Assembly: GCF_001424105.1 (NCBI RefSeq)
Contig: NZ_LMQH01000011.1
Span: forward strand, 618,914-682,913
Source: Chryseobacterium sp. Leaf394
Lineage (GTDB): Bacteria > Bacteroidota > Bacteroidia > Flavobacteriales > Weeksellaceae
DNA length: 64,000 nucleotides
Direction of reading: 5' to 3'
Part shown: piece by piece, positions 63,197 through 64,000 of the stretch
Position numbering within the stretch: the first letter of the stretch is position 1
How the letters are laid out: each line of letters begins with the position of its first letter
Notes under the pieces: generated by a model
Databases searched by the model: none
The model's input: the letters and a program-made list of their open reading frames with translations, nothing else
What the model was told of the DNA's origin: nothing
Position numbers and translations under genes: made by a program

Positions 63197-63613
63197 CCAT
63201 GGAATCTTCCAAGGCTTTTATAAACAAAAACTATTGTTAAGTGTAAAAAAACTTAACTCTGCATTATCTCAAATTATTCATGAAGAAATAATCCAATTTA
63301 TCAAAAGAAATCATGTCTACCTTGTCATGCTGATCTTTATGAAGGATTATGGATGAAAAAAAACACAAAAATTGGAAAATTTCCTTCATTCTGATTAGGA
63401 TTCTTTGTAAGCGGGTATTTTTATAATCTCACTAATTAAGCACTTGAGTCAGCCAAAAAATTTCTTTTACATTAACATACTCTATTTGTTTAACTCTAAA
63501 TGAGATTAGCGTTTTTTGAGATTCGGATAATTCACAGCTAAAATGTTGATCCTAATTTATTTCAAGAATAAATTTTTGAATTAAAATAGTGATATGATTA
63601 ATTTTTGATATGC
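63197..63613. other. intergenic region without recognised gene
   Basis: AT-rich gap between the convergent GLPGLI and YwqK-type genes. No ORF with protein-like features and no clear terminator stem was found. Confidence 0.55.
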
Positions 63614-64000
63614 TTATTCTAATAAATTATATTTTGTAATAATTTCTTCATATTTTTCCTTTGAAAGAAAAATGTAAGAATCTATCTTTATTCCATATTC
63701 ATTATATTTATTAAATGAGATACTGTTTTGGTTACTTAAATAACATAATGTTTCTCTTCTGAGATGACCATTGAAATGATACTGATTTACCCAACCCATA
63801 GTAATTCCGTTTCGGAATTCTTCTTCAGATTCGACGTTACCATTTGGATGATAGCCTAAAACTGCATATCCCGTAAAAAGTTGTCCGTTATAAGATAACA
63901 ATTCTTGAGCTTTGTTATTTGCTTCTTCTAAGTCATCAAAATGAACTCTAATTTTATGTGGCTGTTTTGTAGGCAATGTTAGCTTTAAAGATTTTTTTTT
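63614..64000 (-). CDS. MORN/YwqK-type repeat protein, partial at window edge
   Basis: At least 120 residues with two MORN-like units, YNGQLFTGYAVLGYHPNGNVESEEEFRNG and MGWVNQYHFNGHLRRETLCY. There is no ATG in the visible part; a TTG exists at 63976, but the frame stays open to the edge (KKKSLKLT before it), so the real start probably lies beyond 64000. YwqK-like proteins are annotated as antitoxins or immunity proteins of polymorphic toxins, but many are unassigned. Confidence 0.7.
   Translation of the reverse strand, partial: KKKSLKLTLPTKQPHKIRVHFDDLEEANNKAQELLSYNGQLFTGYAVLGYHPNGNVESEEEFRNGITMGWVNQYHFNGHLRRETLCYLSNQNSISFNKYNEYGIKIDSYIFLSKEKYEEIITKYNLLE

Overview
The window is low-GC DNA from a member of Bacteroidota, most likely Flavobacteriia close to Chryseobacterium or Elizabethkingia. 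The evidence is a SusC/SusD pair, several type IX secretion (T9SS) type A C-terminal sorting domains, GLPGLI-family proteins, SprB repeats, a DUF6520/MauE locus and a complete-looking Bacteroidetes-type tra operon. No rRNA, tRNA or CRISPR array was recognised.

Layout. (1) 0.05-7.3 kb: a possible 53-residue ORF, a hairpin, then a SusC-SusD-S9 peptidase operon that probably takes up and cleaves peptides. (2) 7.6-11.8 kb: a small lipoprotein, a secreted T9SS protein, a PIN-domain protein bracketed by a short inverted repeat, and an IS1182-like transposase remnant. (3) 11.9-22.8 kb: an envelope-lipid block with three PAP2 phosphatases, a diacylglycerol-kinase-type protein, an LtaS/phosphoglycerol-transferase-like enzyme, a TSUP permease, an outer-membrane receptor, an HD hydrolase and an OmpR-type two-component system. 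Four transcription units here have a clear TTTTGAAGAAATTTTGAA-like box upstream and a fifth has a weaker one, which suggests that the local response regulator controls the whole block. (4) 23.1-26.8 kb: a secreted lamin-tail protein, then a four-gene cluster of a lipoprotein, a small Cys protein, a MauE-type membrane protein and a DUF6520 protein.

(5) 27.0-45.7 kb: conjugation module of an integrative conjugative element (ICE/CTn). It has a membrane-bound TPR-HTH regulator, RteC, mobC-mobB-mobA on the minus strand, a probable oriT inverted repeat, and traA, B, D, E, F, G, I, J, K, L, M, N, O and Q on the plus strand. No integrase, excisionase, primase or topoisomerase is present in the window, so the element's ends lie outside or it is incomplete.

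(6) 46.0-60.0 kb: the least explained part. Two very large signal-less proteins (1168 and 625 aa) lie on the minus strand. The first has a propeller-like N-terminus and a hydrophobic C-terminal half. The second may have a P47/TULIP-like beginning. Divergent from them on the plus strand is a compact array of three phage-tail-collar (Mdp-like) paralogs, a signal-less periplasmic-binding-protein fold, a formyltransferase with an intact N-H-D triad, and a T9SS-secreted protein with eight SprB repeats. I regard this as the best candidate for an undescribed system. (7) 60.3-64.0 kb: a small unknown protein, a small secreted protein followed by a terminator and two overlapping GLPGLI genes, and a MORN/YwqK-type protein running off the window edge.

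All family assignments were made by reading motifs in the translated sequence. No database search was run.
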